Source: Stygiolobus sp037389425 (lineage in GTDB: Archaea; Thermoproteota; Thermoprotei_A; Sulfolobales; Sulfolobaceae). Taken from it: a stretch of 64,000 nucleotides of DNA. Positions within the stretch are counted from its first letter, which is position 1. The number at the start of each line of letters is the position of its first letter. The translations under genes and the position numbers were made by a program. Positions 42,023 to 50,609 of the stretch are shown one piece after another. The notes below the pieces were generated by a model, which saw nothing but the letters and a program-made list of their open reading frames with translations, was not told where the DNA came from and did not search any database. Location: assembly GCF_037389425.1 (NCBI RefSeq), contig NZ_JBBHKR010000042.1:124001-188000 (forward strand), in the 5' to 3' direction.

Positions 42023-44503
42023 ATGAGATTACAAATATTACCTTGGTTCATTCTTCTAATACTATTATCACCAATTGTTGTCGGCATACAAAATTATTTT
42101 ATTTACTCCGATGCACCTTTCTTGACGCCTCAGTACGGTAGTGTAGTCGTAAAGCAAATATTGGTTAAATACTTTAACTACTCTGAAGAAGACGACATAT
42201 ACGTCCTTGTCTCAGGAAACTATAACCAGGCGTTCAAGGAAGTAAATAATTCCCTTAAGTACTTGTCAGATGCAAAACTAATAACACCGTATGACTACTT
42301 AAATCAATCCAACCAAACCTACTTTAAACTCATTTCGCCTATAATTAACTCCACATACGAAAAACTTTTGCCTCTTCATTCTTTATACGTAAACCTTACC
42401 AAAGAGAGAGCGTACATTTTGCAAAACTTTTCCATTTTTGAATATGAGCTTAACGTAACTTATGGTATTCCCATTCACAAGTTTTATCCAGTTGGAGCTG
42501 AAGCGGAAAAGTTCTATTACATATACTCACAGCTAAATGGTAGTGAGTTACAAAGGGCTAGGAACGCAAGCTTAGTCGTATTCAAAGATCCGTTCGTTCT
42601 TCTATTCTCGTTCTCGAACTACTCCAATACGTCACTAGTCCGTTCTACCTTATTGAACTTCTCTAACTATTCATATCTCGTAAAGATTCTGACAAGGGAG
42701 AGTGTGCCAGAGAACGCTTTGGTTGATCCTTTTAGTTACGCTACCAACCAAGTCGAGAGTGAGATTAAGCCAATGCCCATATCTTTGTCTGATTTTCATC
42801 GAGACGGGAAGTGGTTATTCATTATACAAGTCCCGAATAATGAAAGTTTAACACAAATTGAGGAGTTTATGAGTAACATTAACGCGACGGTTACCGGTCA
42901 CCTTCCGATCTATGCGGAATCTGCAATAGCCACTGAAAAGGATCTAAAAATAATCGACATAGTGACGGTGATACTCCTTTCAATACTCTTAGTGTTGTTA
43001 ATCAGGGCTCTAGTACCTATTCTGATACTGATTCTAAGTGCCGTAATAGGTCTCGAAATAGCTTACGCTTTGCTATTCTTAGCTACTTTCTTCGGTTACC
43101 AAATATATTATATATCAGGGCTGGTAATTCCTCCTATAGTATTTGGAATTACAGTAGATTACTCGATACTGTTTCTATATAGGTATTTTGAGGAAGTGAG
43201 AAAAGGTACGGAGAATCCAGTCTCAAAATCTTTCAGGACAGCTGGAAGAGCTCTATTATTTAGCGGTCTTAGCATAACTCTAGGGTTTTCGTCCTTCATT
43301 ATATCATCGTCTCCTCTCCTGAAGAATATCGGCATAGCGTTAGTAGTGGCTTCTGTGTCCTCGCTTATACCCGCGTTGTTCTTTATCCGGAGTGTGCTAT
43401 TGACAATTCCACAAAAGTACATTAAGTTCCCAAGAAAAGAGGTACCAAATCCATACGACATAAGGCAGAAATACCTTGAAACTATGAGCAGAGCGGCGAT
43501 CAAATGGAGGTATGTTATATTGGGAGTGATGGTAATACTTGGCTTTTTAGGTTATAGTGCGTTCATAACCCATACTACTAACGTCGCCATAAACGAGATA
43601 GTACCGCCTAATAGTGAAGTTGTAGCAGGTGAGCAAGAGTTACTCCACTTTCTCAACTATAGTGTGGACTATATAGTGATAAAGGGAAATCCCAACTCTT
43701 CTTACACTCAGATCTATAACCTATCTAAATTTATAATAGATAATAACGGATTAGTGTACGGTCCTGCTTCTATAGGGTCAACATTAATAAAGAACCAGAC
43801 CTACCTAACTAACCTTTACTTTTCTCACAACTATACGTTGATTGAGGCGTACATACCATATCCTGTTTTCAGTGACGGTGCAATTCACATCACGAAACAG
43901 ATAATGGATATGGGTTATTTGGTTGGAGGCAGTAATGCGGAGAGGATTTACATCGTTGATAATACCGTCCAAGTCTACTATACTTTCGTTTTACCTCTGA
44001 CAATAATTCTAATAACAGTGTATTTAGGTATAGTATTAGGTTCTGTTATTGTTCCTTTAAGACTGTCTTTAACTCTTCTCTTAAGCTCCTTAGTCGGAAT
44101 AGCGTTAATGTTCATCATATTTAACCAAGTTTACTGGTTATCACCTCTGATAGTCTTCGCTATAATGTATAGCTTAGGCATTGATTACGACATGTTCATT
44201 ATAATTAGAATACTAGAAGAGAAAGGAGAGGAAGAAGAAAGGATCGTTAAGGCTGTGAAGAACACTGGTCTGGTCGTTACTGCAGCAGGACTAATTTTGG
44301 CAGGTGCGTTTATGTCTTTAGGATCAGCTGATATGAGATTCCTGCAAGAGATCGGAATATCAGTTGGGTTAACTATACTTTTCGATACATTCATCGTGAG
44401 ACCGATAATGGTACCGGCCGTTATGGCAATACTAAAGAAATATAATTGGTGGCCCGGGCTGAGAACGGTCGAGAAGTATGTCATAGACGAAAAACAGAAC
44501 TAG
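42023..44503 (+). CDS. RND/MMPL-family membrane exporter
   Basis: An 826-residue protein made of two repeated halves, each with one helix, a large extracellular loop and a five- or six-helix bundle. N-terminal helix 6-26; loop about 27-305 (rich in N-glycosylation sequons); bundle about 315-465 with GITVDYSILFLYRYFEE; second loop about 525-655; bundle to 805 with SLGIDYDMFIIIRILEEKGEEEE, given in part. The paired acidic residues in GxDYxxF are those used for proton coupling. A TATA-like ACTTATTTTTAATC is 26 bases before the ATG. It is followed by a CARDB/COG1361 protein, a pairing common in archaea. Confidence 0.87.
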   Translation: MRLQILPWFILLILLSPIVVGIQNYFIYSDAPFLTPQYGSVVVKQILVKYFNYSEEDDIYVLVSGNYNQAFKEVNNSLKYLSDAKLITPYDYLNQSNQTYFKLISPIINSTYEKLLPLHSLYVNLTKERAYILQNFSIFEYELNVTYGIPIHKFYPVGAEAEKFYYIYSQLNGSELQRARNASLVVFKDPFVLLFSFSNYSNTSLVRSTLLNFSNYSYLVKILTRESVPENALVDPFSYATNQVESEIKPMPISLSDFHRDGKWLFIIQVPNNESLTQIEEFMSNINATVTGHLPIYAESAIATEKDLKIIDIVTVILLSILLVLLIRALVPILILILSAVIGLEIAYALLFLATFFGYQIYYISGLVIPPIVFGITVDYSILFLYRYFEEVRKGTENPVSKSFRTAGRALLFSGLSITLGFSSFIISSSPLLKNIGIALVVASVSSLIPALFFIRSVLLTIPQKYIKFPRKEVPNPYDIRQKYLETMSRAAIKWRYVILGVMVILGFLGYSAFITHTTNVAINEIVPPNSEVVAGEQELLHFLNYSVDYIVIKGNPNSSYTQIYNLSKFIIDNNGLVYGPASIGSTLIKNQTYLTNLYFSHNYTLIEAYIPYPVFSDGAIHITKQIMDMGYLVGGSNAERIYIVDNTVQVYYTFVLPLTIILITVYLGIVLGSVIVPLRLSLTLLLSSLVGIALMFIIFNQVYWLSPLIVFAIMYSLGIDYDMFIIIRILEEKGEEEERIVKAVKNTGLVVTAAGLILAGAFMSLGSADMRFLQEIGISVGLTILFDTFIVRPIMVPAVMAILKKYNWWPGLRTVEKYVIDEKQN

Positions 44504-44562
44504 CAGGAGATCAGCCTTATCTTGGTTTAAGAAAATTAATTTTCTCTTTTTCCAATTTATGT

Positions 44563-44620
44563 AAAGAGGATGAACCTTACAAGGGCTGAGAAGTGATGAA
44601 AAGATCCTGCTGAGCTCCTC
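44563..44620 (+). ncRNA. C/D box small RNA
   Basis: The four boxes of an archaeal 2'-O-methylation guide RNA occur in order: C-like AGGATGA (44567-44573), 12 bases, D' CTGA (44586-44589), 3 bases, C' GTGATGA (44593-44599), 10 bases, D CTGA (44610-44613). A short terminal stem GAG (44566-44568)/CTC (44615-44617 or nearby) is possible. The guides would be the stretches before each CTGA (ending ACAAGGG and GATCCTG). It lies in the gap between two genes on the same strand. Targets were not determined. Confidence 0.7.
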
Positions 44621-44676
44621 GAGTGTCGAATCTACTTGTGTTAACTTTAAATATTTTAGATATATCTATTTCTTTC

Positions 44677-46644
44677 ATGAATGACATGGTCACCAAACTT
44701 TTGTCAGTTATCTTTGTCATTTCAATCTTAGCGACTACCTTTTCAATAATTCCTAGTCAAGCAACAATACCTAGACTGTCCTTCATCACGGTTCCTCACT
44801 TAACACAATTGATAGCCCCTGGGATGACAGAAGTCCCTATAACATTATCTATAACTAACCTAGGTTCTACAGTTTATAATTTAAACATAACCCCCTTAAC
44901 TAAATACCCCTTTGAGACGTTCTCTTACTATGAAGGTACCCAGAATATAAGTATACCAATATTTCAGCAAGGTGATACGATCAACGTTACCTTTATATAT
45001 AACGTATATCCCAACGTGACTGACGGAGTGTATAAGTTATACTACGAAGTTTCTGGAACATTACCTAATGGGACTAGTTTTACTAAGGAGCTTTCTGTAG
45101 ATATTCCGATTTTAGGATACGTCTCAATTTCAACAAGTTCTGTATGGGGTACAATATCATCTCCCCTACTAGTAGCTCCGGGAGAGAATAACGTACCGTT
45201 GAGTATAATCTTGATAAATTCAGGTAACGTAATAGCTAGTAATGTTAGTTTAATTCTGAAGAATCAATTTCCTATTAAGTTCTCACAAAACGTAGTAAAG
45301 GTAGGGTATTTGCCAATAGGGCAACCCGTCACAGTGACGGTATATTCAAGCATTTACCCTAACGCGAGTGAAGGGACATACAGTATTCCCGTCGAAGTAA
45401 AATATTTTAACGGTGTGACAACTATAGACAACTTAACAGTAGTTGTGAACGGTTATCTCAATTTCTCCGTTACAACTATATGGGGATCTCCTCAGTCTCC
45501 TATTATAGTGTCGGCTGGCGAGTCCCAAGTACCTTTAACTTTCCTAGTGAAAAATTTAGGTGATGTTAATGCGTTAAACGTATCCTTGACGATAAGGAGT
45601 GGATATCCCTTAATATCATCTCAGAATTCGGTTTACATAGGAGTAGTTCCAGCAGGCGAGGAAAACTACGGAACAATAACAGTTAGTGTATACCCTAATG
45701 TCTCATCTGGAGTTTATTATATTCCGGTTACCATCAAATTCTTCTCGAACGCGAGTGTCAAGGAGCTAGTTCCCGTTGAAATATACCCGACAAATATAAC
45801 AGTAAATACTGTAACGATTCCACCTCAAGTCTTCCCAGGCTATTATGACGTAAGAGTTGTACTTCTAGTCCTGAATTACGGAGAAGGAATTGCAGAGAAC
45901 GTAAGTGTTTTCCTCAGTAGCGGTCTTCCGGTAGTATCTCCCGATGAAGTAGATTTAGGAGCTATACCTTCGGGTAAGATAATAAACACTACGTTCTTAA
46001 TTAACGTTCCTAACTCAACATCCCCCGGCTATTACTACCTCAACTTCACAGTAAAGTATGATGGTGGTAAAATAACCAAGTCTTACAAACTTCAAGTGTA
46101 TCCTAAAGCTGACCTCGAGATAGTTAATGTTTACTATCCTACTATAAACTCAGGGTCTACTAAAGTTCCAATTACTTTAACGATTAAGAACGTAGGAAAT
46201 GTAACAGCTCAAAATGTGAAGGCAATATTAGGAAGTAGTGATGTAATATATCCTCACGTAAGCTCATCAAATCCTCTGATGGGATTGACTGCTTCTGAGG
46301 CTTACCTGGGAGATTTAAAACCAGGTCAGGAGGTTAATGTTACATATGTCGTGGATGTTAGTAGTGGTGCTCAAGTAGGAAACTATGAAGTTACTTTAAC
46401 ATTATTGTGGAACCAATCTGGTTCGCTGTTTCCTTTCATTCAAAACGATAGATTTACTATTCAAGTTAGTCCTACAGCTTTTGATAATTTAGTAAATGAG
46501 GGCGTGACCTTTCAAGTTGGGACTTCAAAATATAGTGTGGGTTGGCTATATATTATTATAGGAATTATAGTGATTATTTTAGTGATAGTAATAGCAATAA
46601 GGCTATCTATGAGGAGAAAACCTAATGCTGGAGGAGGAACTTGA
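44677..46644 (+). CDS. Exported multi-domain CARDB/COG1361 surface protein
   Basis: A 655-residue protein anchored at the cell surface. A type I-like signal helix (first about 30 residues) precedes four to five beta-sandwich repeats with recurring VPLTFLVKNLGDVNALNVSL-like sequences of the COG1361/NPCBM-CARDB kind, rich in sequons; a C-terminal helix (LYIIIGIIVIILVIVIAI) and basic tail follow. In-frame codons extend upstream to 44623, but a box CTTTAAATA (44645-44653) favours ATG 44677. It probably works with the upstream RND exporter. It overlaps tmcA by 20 bases. Confidence 0.8.
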   Translation: MNDMVTKLLSVIFVISILATTFSIIPSQATIPRLSFITVPHLTQLIAPGMTEVPITLSITNLGSTVYNLNITPLTKYPFETFSYYEGTQNISIPIFQQGDTINVTFIYNVYPNVTDGVYKLYYEVSGTLPNGTSFTKELSVDIPILGYVSISTSSVWGTISSPLLVAPGENNVPLSIILINSGNVIASNVSLILKNQFPIKFSQNVVKVGYLPIGQPVTVTVYSSIYPNASEGTYSIPVEVKYFNGVTTIDNLTVVVNGYLNFSVTTIWGSPQSPIIVSAGESQVPLTFLVKNLGDVNALNVSLTIRSGYPLISSQNSVYIGVVPAGEENYGTITVSVYPNVSSGVYYIPVTIKFFSNASVKELVPVEIYPTNITVNTVTIPPQVFPGYYDVRVVLLVLNYGEGIAENVSVFLSSGLPVVSPDEVDLGAIPSGKIINTTFLINVPNSTSPGYYYLNFTVKYDGGKITKSYKLQVYPKADLEIVNVYYPTINSGSTKVPITLTIKNVGNVTAQNVKAILGSSDVIYPHVSSSNPLMGLTASEAYLGDLKPGQEVNVTYVVDVSSGAQVGNYEVTLTLLWNQSGSLFPFIQNDRFTIQVSPTAFDNLVNEGVTFQVGTSKYSVGWLYIIIGIIVIILVIVIAIRLSMRRKPNAGGGT

Positions 46645-48808
46645 AAGAGGAAAGAGAGATTATTACAGGTTATTTGTATTGATTAACTCACCAAGGTGGA
46701 GGTATTTTTTACTTAATTTCCTGTCGGAGTTTATAAAAAGAAGGGACAAAGGTTCGCTCAGTATAGGTTATGCTTTTCACCCATGGGTAGAAGGTGCCAA
46801 GGACAGGATTCAAGATCTGAAATCGTCTCTTAACATCAATTCAGTAATAGATATAGATTATTCTAGATATACCAAGTATCTTGGGGCGACTTTTGATATA
46901 ATGATATTAGACGCAGTGGATGACTTTAGACCTAATTACATCTCTGCTCTATCAGACTCGGTCAGAGGAGGAGGAGTAATAGTTTTATACAGTGACAATA
47001 TAGAAAATAATAAGGTATTTAAGAACTCGTTAATTAAGGACGGCAAAGTGGATAACTTCTTTGAAGAGAGATTCCTGCGGTTAGCTAAAAATCATGAAGG
47101 GGTATTGGTTATCGACGAGAAAGGGGAGAGTTTTAAGCCTTTAACCCAAAAGGTTCAGAGACCGGTTAGGAGCATTCCCGAAGTCCCTCACGTAGATAGG
47201 AGGCTTCATGAACTGTGTCAGAGTAAAGACCAAAATAAAGCCCTAGAGGAAATGAGATTTATTATGGAGGGAGAGGACAAAAGGATACTAGCCATAACGG
47301 CTCCGAGAGGGAGGGGTAAGAGTTCTGTAACTGGTCTTTTCTTATCTTTCCTAGTTAGTGAGCGCAAGTTCGATAACATAATTGTTACTTCTCCTACCTA
47401 TCTCTCTGCCCAGGAGATTTTTTCCTTTCTAACTAAAGGGTTAGACACTCTAGGATTAAGATATAAGTTAACGAGATCAAAAGATGGGAAAATCCTCAGC
47501 GTGGCTTCAAAGGAGGTTATAGTAAAATGGCTCGCTCCCGATCTCGCGAAGGACTATGAGGGAGACTTGATAATTGTAGATGAAGCCGCAGCACTAGGAC
47601 TTGATACGGTAAATTATATAACTAGCCGGTGGAAAAAGGTGGTTCTAGTATCTACAATTCATGGATACGAGGGAAGTGGTAAAGCCTTCCTCAAATACCT
47701 CAATTTCTTGCGGGAGAAAGTGAAGTTTAAGCATATTACCCTTACCTCTCCTATACGCTATGCACAAGGTGACCCAGTCGAGAGGTTTTTATACGACGTT
47801 ATGCTCTTAGACGCAGAGCCGAAACCTAGAAAAGTTAATGAGGTGAAAGTCACGGAGTTAGATAAACAGTCTCTATTTAAGAATGAAGGGTTATTGAGGC
47901 ACTATTATGGAATCCTAGTGTCTGCACATTACAGAAACTCCCCTGACGACCTGATGATACTAGGAGATCTTCATTATGAAAGAATATTTGCTATGGGAGA
48001 AATAGGAATAGCCCAAGTAGTAGAAGAAGGTAGACTATCTAAAAGTGAAATCAATACGATACTTAACGGCGGACAGAGCTCAGGTAACTTAATTCCCCAG
48101 AGGCTAATCAAGTACGAGAGAGTATACGAGTTCGGATTTACAAAAGGTTGGAGGGTTATAAGAATTGCCATTCACCCCGATTACCAAGGAAAAGGGTACG
48201 GTTCAGCCTTACTTAGCGAAATTGTAAGGATAGCGAGAGAAGAAGGACTTGACTGGGTAGGTTCTTCGTTTACCTCTGATGTCAAAGTACTAAGCTTTTG
48301 GATTAAGAACGGTTTTATACCAATATATCTCTCCACTCGAAAAAACGAGGGATTAAACGGGTACTCAATCATTGTAATTAAGCCTTTGACAGATACCGCA
48401 AAAAGGCTTTCGTTACATGCGTCTGAACTCTTGAGAGAGAAGGTCTTGAGGACGGCTCATCAAGTATACTTTAATGTTAATCCCTTAATTTTAGCTAATA
48501 TATTACGGGTCTTACCTAAAAGGTCTGAAAAAGTCGAAATCCCTGTGGAATATAAATCTAAATTAGAAGCTTATTTAAGCGGTTACCTTCCTTATAACGC
48601 TGTTGCAGATGCAGCACACTACGTAGTTTCAAAGTATTTTTCTACTGCTGAAGATGCATTTCTTAATAAAACTGAAGAAGCTGTTTTAATAGCACGGACT
48701 ATTCAAGGTAAGAGTTGGTATCACACGTCATTATATCTAGATATAAAACCCAGAATAGCAGAAGAAATCATGAGAGGTGCTATACTAAAGATCCTCGAAA
48801 GGATATGA
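46625..48808 (+). CDS. tmcA: tRNA(Met) cytidine acetyltransferase
   Basis: A 727-residue protein with the TmcA/Nat10 order: an N-terminal DUF1726-like domain, an ATP-dependent RNA helicase-like module with Walker A APRGRGKSS (about 226-234) and Walker B LIIVDEAAAL, then a GNAT acetyltransferase domain (IRIAIHPDYQGKGYGSALL) and a C-terminal tRNA-binding part. In thermophilic archaea homologues make N4-acetylcytidine in tRNA and many rRNA sites, aiding heat stability. ATG 46625 lies in the end of the preceding gene. Confidence 0.93.
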   Translation: MLEEELERGKRDYYRLFVLINSPRWRYFLLNFLSEFIKRRDKGSLSIGYAFHPWVEGAKDRIQDLKSSLNINSVIDIDYSRYTKYLGATFDIMILDAVDDFRPNYISALSDSVRGGGVIVLYSDNIENNKVFKNSLIKDGKVDNFFEERFLRLAKNHEGVLVIDEKGESFKPLTQKVQRPVRSIPEVPHVDRRLHELCQSKDQNKALEEMRFIMEGEDKRILAITAPRGRGKSSVTGLFLSFLVSERKFDNIIVTSPTYLSAQEIFSFLTKGLDTLGLRYKLTRSKDGKILSVASKEVIVKWLAPDLAKDYEGDLIIVDEAAALGLDTVNYITSRWKKVVLVSTIHGYEGSGKAFLKYLNFLREKVKFKHITLTSPIRYAQGDPVERFLYDVMLLDAEPKPRKVNEVKVTELDKQSLFKNEGLLRHYYGILVSAHYRNSPDDLMILGDLHYERIFAMGEIGIAQVVEEGRLSKSEINTILNGGQSSGNLIPQRLIKYERVYEFGFTKGWRVIRIAIHPDYQGKGYGSALLSEIVRIAREEGLDWVGSSFTSDVKVLSFWIKNGFIPIYLSTRKNEGLNGYSIIVIKPLTDTAKRLSLHASELLREKVLRTAHQVYFNVNPLILANILRVLPKRSEKVEIPVEYKSKLEAYLSGYLPYNAVADAAHYVVSKYFSTAEDAFLNKTEEAVLIARTIQGKSWYHTSLYLDIKPRIAEEIMRGAILKILERI

Positions 48809-48856
48809 GTTTATGTTATGAAAGCTTTTATTTATGGTTTGTCTTATTGTAATCTT

Positions 48857-49825
48857 ATGAGGCTTATATCTAAGCTTATACTAATATACTTGATAATCGA
48901 GTTAGCAATATTCTTAGTTATAAGCTCGATACCGTCGCACAACCCTTCTGTTCTTCAGGAATATAATGGTTTAGAGAACTCAGTTCAAAACACGAATTAC
49001 TTCGGTAAGGTGTTAATGATTTTTCCTCATAACCTAGCTATAGCTACTGCCGATTTCATACCTATCATAGGAATATTAGTTTTCGGTATTACAATAGCGG
49101 ATACTGCATATGTAATTAGTGTAGTGTCTACTCACTACGGAATACCGGGTATAGTGGCAGCAATTTCTTTGTTACTTCTACCTCACTCAGCGGTTGAACT
49201 CCCTTCATATGCCATAGCAGTCGGTGCTGGAACTTATACAGTAATCAATTGGAGGGACTGGAAAAGATCTTTGCTTACATACATAGTCATCCCAGTTGAA
49301 CTCTTCTTTGCTGCTCTAATAGAATCTTCTTTGTTTTATGTTCCTAATCCACTTATAATGTGGGTGGCTGCAGTTCCCGTATTAATAGGCATCTATTTCT
49401 TATACGAGAAGATCCAAAAGTACGCTGATAAAGTTAGCATTGCTACTCAAGTAGGTTATTTAGGATTTGGAAATACCCAGCACTATTATACCAATCAATT
49501 TTTCTCTTTGTATAAAGATGCGTGGAACAAGGGAAACATGTATGAAACCCAAGGGCAACTACAAGCTGCAATAGATAATTACTGGTCAGCGATACTTTAC
49601 TTACTTGACGCTATGGCAGTTAAACTGAACTTACCATATACTACTAAGGAGGATTTATACAGAATTGTGCAAATAATCTCAAATTACTATCCTAATGTTA
49701 TGATGTTGTTTAACAAGGTGCAAACAGATTTTCAAGTAATTAGAGATCCGCTACTGATAAGCGATTTGAAATATCTGGCTACACTTCTAGAGAATTCGTA
49801 TTTTAATCCAACAATTCGACCATGA
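48857..49825 (+). CDS. SpoIIM-family membrane protein with C-terminal helical domain
   Basis: A 322-residue protein. The membrane part (about residues 1-195) has the SpoIIM/DUF95 features: N-terminal helix, FGKVLMIFPHNLAIATADFIPIIG, LLLPHSAVELPSYAIAVGAGT. The C-terminal 110 residues form a soluble helical unit (KDAWNKGNMYETQGQLQAAIDNYWSAILYLLDAMA), resembling PaREP1/HEPN-like domains. An ATG at 48818 is in frame, but a TATA-like CTTTTATTTATGG (48823-48835) points to ATG 48857. Function unknown; archaeal SpoIIM homologues are uncharacterised. It converges with the exonuclease gene (23-base overlap). Confidence 0.72.
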   Translation: MRLISKLILIYLIIELAIFLVISSIPSHNPSVLQEYNGLENSVQNTNYFGKVLMIFPHNLAIATADFIPIIGILVFGITIADTAYVISVVSTHYGIPGIVAAISLLLLPHSAVELPSYAIAVGAGTYTVINWRDWKRSLLTYIVIPVELFFAALIESSLFYVPNPLIMWVAAVPVLIGIYFLYEKIQKYADKVSIATQVGYLGFGNTQHYYTNQFFSLYKDAWNKGNMYETQGQLQAAIDNYWSAILYLLDAMAVKLNLPYTTKEDLYRIVQIISNYYPNVMMLFNKVQTDFQVIRDPLLISDLKYLATLLENSYFNPTIRP

Positions 49826-50525
49826 TGGGTAAGTGGTCTGAGCCCTCGATTTTTAAGACTTGAAAATCTACAATCTTTGGAGCTAGTTCCTCAGATACAA
49901 GGCAGTAGTCTATTCTCATAGCCTTCCATTTAAACTTGTAACTTCTCCAAGTATATTCCATCCTTGATGTCTTTTCCGCACAGTCCACGAAACCCTTTTT
50001 AATAAAGTTGTTCAACCATTCTCTTTCCTGAGGTGTTAAGCCAGGCTCAGTTTCGTCCCAAAAGCTAGAGTCCTTCTTACTTCTAACTGCATTGAAATCT
50101 CCACAAATGATCACTGACTTGTTTTCCCTAAGCCTCAGTGCGTAGTTCTCAATAGCGTTATTGAACTTAATCTTAAAATCTAGTCTAACAAGCCCGTCTC
50201 CTGCTCTCGGAAAATAAGCGTTTATTATGTAAAATTTTTGGAACTCTAGCATAAGAACCCTCCCCTCCGAATCAAATTCCTCTATTCCTAAACCTTTTAT
50301 CACGGATAGTGGTTTTGGCTTACTTATGCTCATAACTCCGCTATATCCCTTCTTCTTTGAAGGAAAGGCTAAAATGTTTAATCCAGATATAAGAAGGTCT
50401 AGAGGTACGTCGTTAGAGCGTATTTCTTGAAGGAGAATCACGTCATAGTCTTTTACAATTTTTTCGAGGGCTCCCTTTCTAGTTATTGCCTTCAGGCCAT
50501 TAACGTTCCACGATACGATCTTCAA
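49803..50525 (-). CDS. xthA: Exodeoxyribonuclease III/AP endonuclease
   Basis: A 240-residue DNA-repair enzyme of the exonuclease III family, acting at abasic sites and 3' blocked ends. Motifs in order are MKIVSWNVNGLKAI, LLQEIRS, GDFNAVRSKKDSSFWDETEPGLTPQE (given in part), WRSYKFKWKAMRIDYCL and the final SDHLPI with the catalytic histidine. The metal-binding E and D residues are kept. Monocistronic, divergent from the kinase gene by 84 bases. Confidence 0.93.
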   Translation of the reverse strand: MKIVSWNVNGLKAITRKGALEKIVKDYDVILLQEIRSNDVPLDLLISGLNILAFPSKKKGYSGVMSISKPKPLSVIKGLGIEEFDSEGRVLMLEFQKFYIINAYFPRAGDGLVRLDFKIKFNNAIENYALRLRENKSVIICGDFNAVRSKKDSSFWDETEPGLTPQEREWLNNFIKKGFVDCAEKTSRMEYTWRSYKFKWKAMRIDYCLVSEELAPKIVDFQVLKIEGSDHLPIMVELLD

Positions 50526-50609
50526 CTTGTTAAAACTAAACTTATAATGTATAAAAGTTCTACTTCACTGGAATAAGGTATTTTATCGTTTAGTTCGATA
50601 AGATTTAAT

